From Brevibacillus borstelensis (GTDB taxonomy: Bacteria; Bacillota; Bacilli; Brevibacillales; Brevibacillaceae), in NCBI RefSeq assembly GCF_003710865.1, contig NZ_RHHO01000038.1, positions 167,949-231,948 of the forward strand: a stretch of DNA of 64,000 nt. Reading direction: 5' to 3'. Made by a program: the position numbers and the translations under genes. The notes under the pieces were generated by a model. That model saw nothing but the letters and a program-made list of their open reading frames with translations. It had not been told where the DNA came from and did no database searches. This document shows, one piece after another, positions 63,553 through 64,000 of the stretch (positions are counted from its first letter, which is position 1; each line of letters begins with the position of its first letter).

Positions 63553-64000
63553 GTGTGAAGCGTGCCCAGCAAGCCGTTAATTGCTAGTTGGTGAAAGTCC
63601 AACCGAGGCAGGAGCCAAGTCACCTCGTAGCTGACAGGCAACTGGTGGAGAAATCCTAAGGTTGAAGCCCTGTGACAAAGTAACTCGAAAGAGTGCGAGC
63701 AAATCAGCAGGCCGTAACATAAAGTGAATCCTGCAGCCTCGTTAAGAAAGACCACCGAGAGGTGGACAAAGGGAAGCCGAGCTTGTTTCATATGGGCGAA
63801 GGCCAAGGACGGTGTGGAGAACTTGGAATACAGCACCTATGAATCCCTCGGGGTATGGGGAGCGGTATGTTGAGAAAGTAGTTAACGGAACTGGGGAGAC
63901 CCTACTCTGCACGCCCCGTCAGGAGCGTAAAACGGAAACCTATAACCGTAAGGGAAGTGGTGGATGGCAGAGAGGGAGTCGGAGGGGTTCATAGTACCGA
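63553..64000 (+). mobile_element. Group II intron, 5' part (cut by the window end)
   Basis: The intron begins with the canonical GTGTG at 63553 and shows the domain I pattern: paired segments around GTTGGTGAAAGTCCAAC, GGCAGGAGCC, CAAGTCACCTCG, a CCTAAGG element, and further down GCAGAGAGGGAGTCGGAGG and TTCATAGTACC, features commonly seen just before the intron-encoded reverse transcriptase. No protein is visible because the window ends. The site is immediately downstream of a Rho-independent terminator, a target style described for class C introns; class is not assigned. Confidence 0.8.

Noticed and set aside
1..64000. CRISPR arrays, rRNA operons and complete insertion sequences
   Set aside because: No regularly spaced direct repeats, rRNA core sequences or transposase genes were recognised in the window.

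Overview
The window looks like chromosome of a Gram-positive Bacillales bacterium, most probably Brevibacillus or a close relative. This rests on the gene content, strong AGGAGG-type ribosome sites, frequent TTG/GTG starts, Rho-independent terminators, and a backbone that follows the Bacillus subtilis order fxsA-ytvI-citZ-icd-mdh-phoP-phoR ... polA-mutM-coaE-gapB-nrdR-dnaB-dnaI. The genus is an inference; no database was consulted.

1-9.8 kb is central metabolism and phosphate control: a YbgC-like thioesterase, fxsA, ytvI, the TCA genes citZ-icd-mdh, then phoP-phoR and phoU. 9.8-22 kb is a mixed block: a nucleotide-kinase-like ATPase, a VanW protein, a MarR-controlled efflux operon with two adaptors and a DHA2 pump, PadR plus a macrolide-type glycosyltransferase, ilvE, a phosphodiesterase, a DMT exporter overlapping a 45-residue membrane protein, and two cell-envelope hydrolases. 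23-28 kb is polA-mutM-coaE-slt. 28-33.4 kb is an unusual regulator followed by a polar amino-acid ABC importer and argH. 34.8-41.1 kb is gapB, an HD-GYP gene (convergent with gapB), nrdR, dnaB, dnaI and a YdcF protein. speD, found between gapB and nrdR in B. subtilis, is absent.

41.5-46.2 kb encodes two large secreted proteins, one of ten Ig-like (BIG2-type) repeats and one with three beta modules and a C-terminal stalk domain. 46.4-50.6 kb is a Fur-boxed iron/heme uptake operon (efeO-efeB-efeU, minus strand). From 50.8 kb the DNA is accessory in character: a tRNA-Ala, a two-gene cassette followed by a degenerate tRNA-like sequence, then three genes each broken by a single-base indel (CD3324-type, UvrA-like ABC protein, LysR regulator) within about 5 kb. 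It also holds a holin-like small toxin locus with a decayed second copy, a hydrolase/TetR pair, and a HelD-like ATPase. The window ends inside the 5' part of a group II intron inserted directly after the helD terminator.

The most unusual features outside known genes are a ~230-base long-hairpin element present twice (upstream of phoP and of gapB), whose arms differ in sequence but keep their pairing, and the holin-like toxin repeat pair at 57.5 and 59.6 kb.
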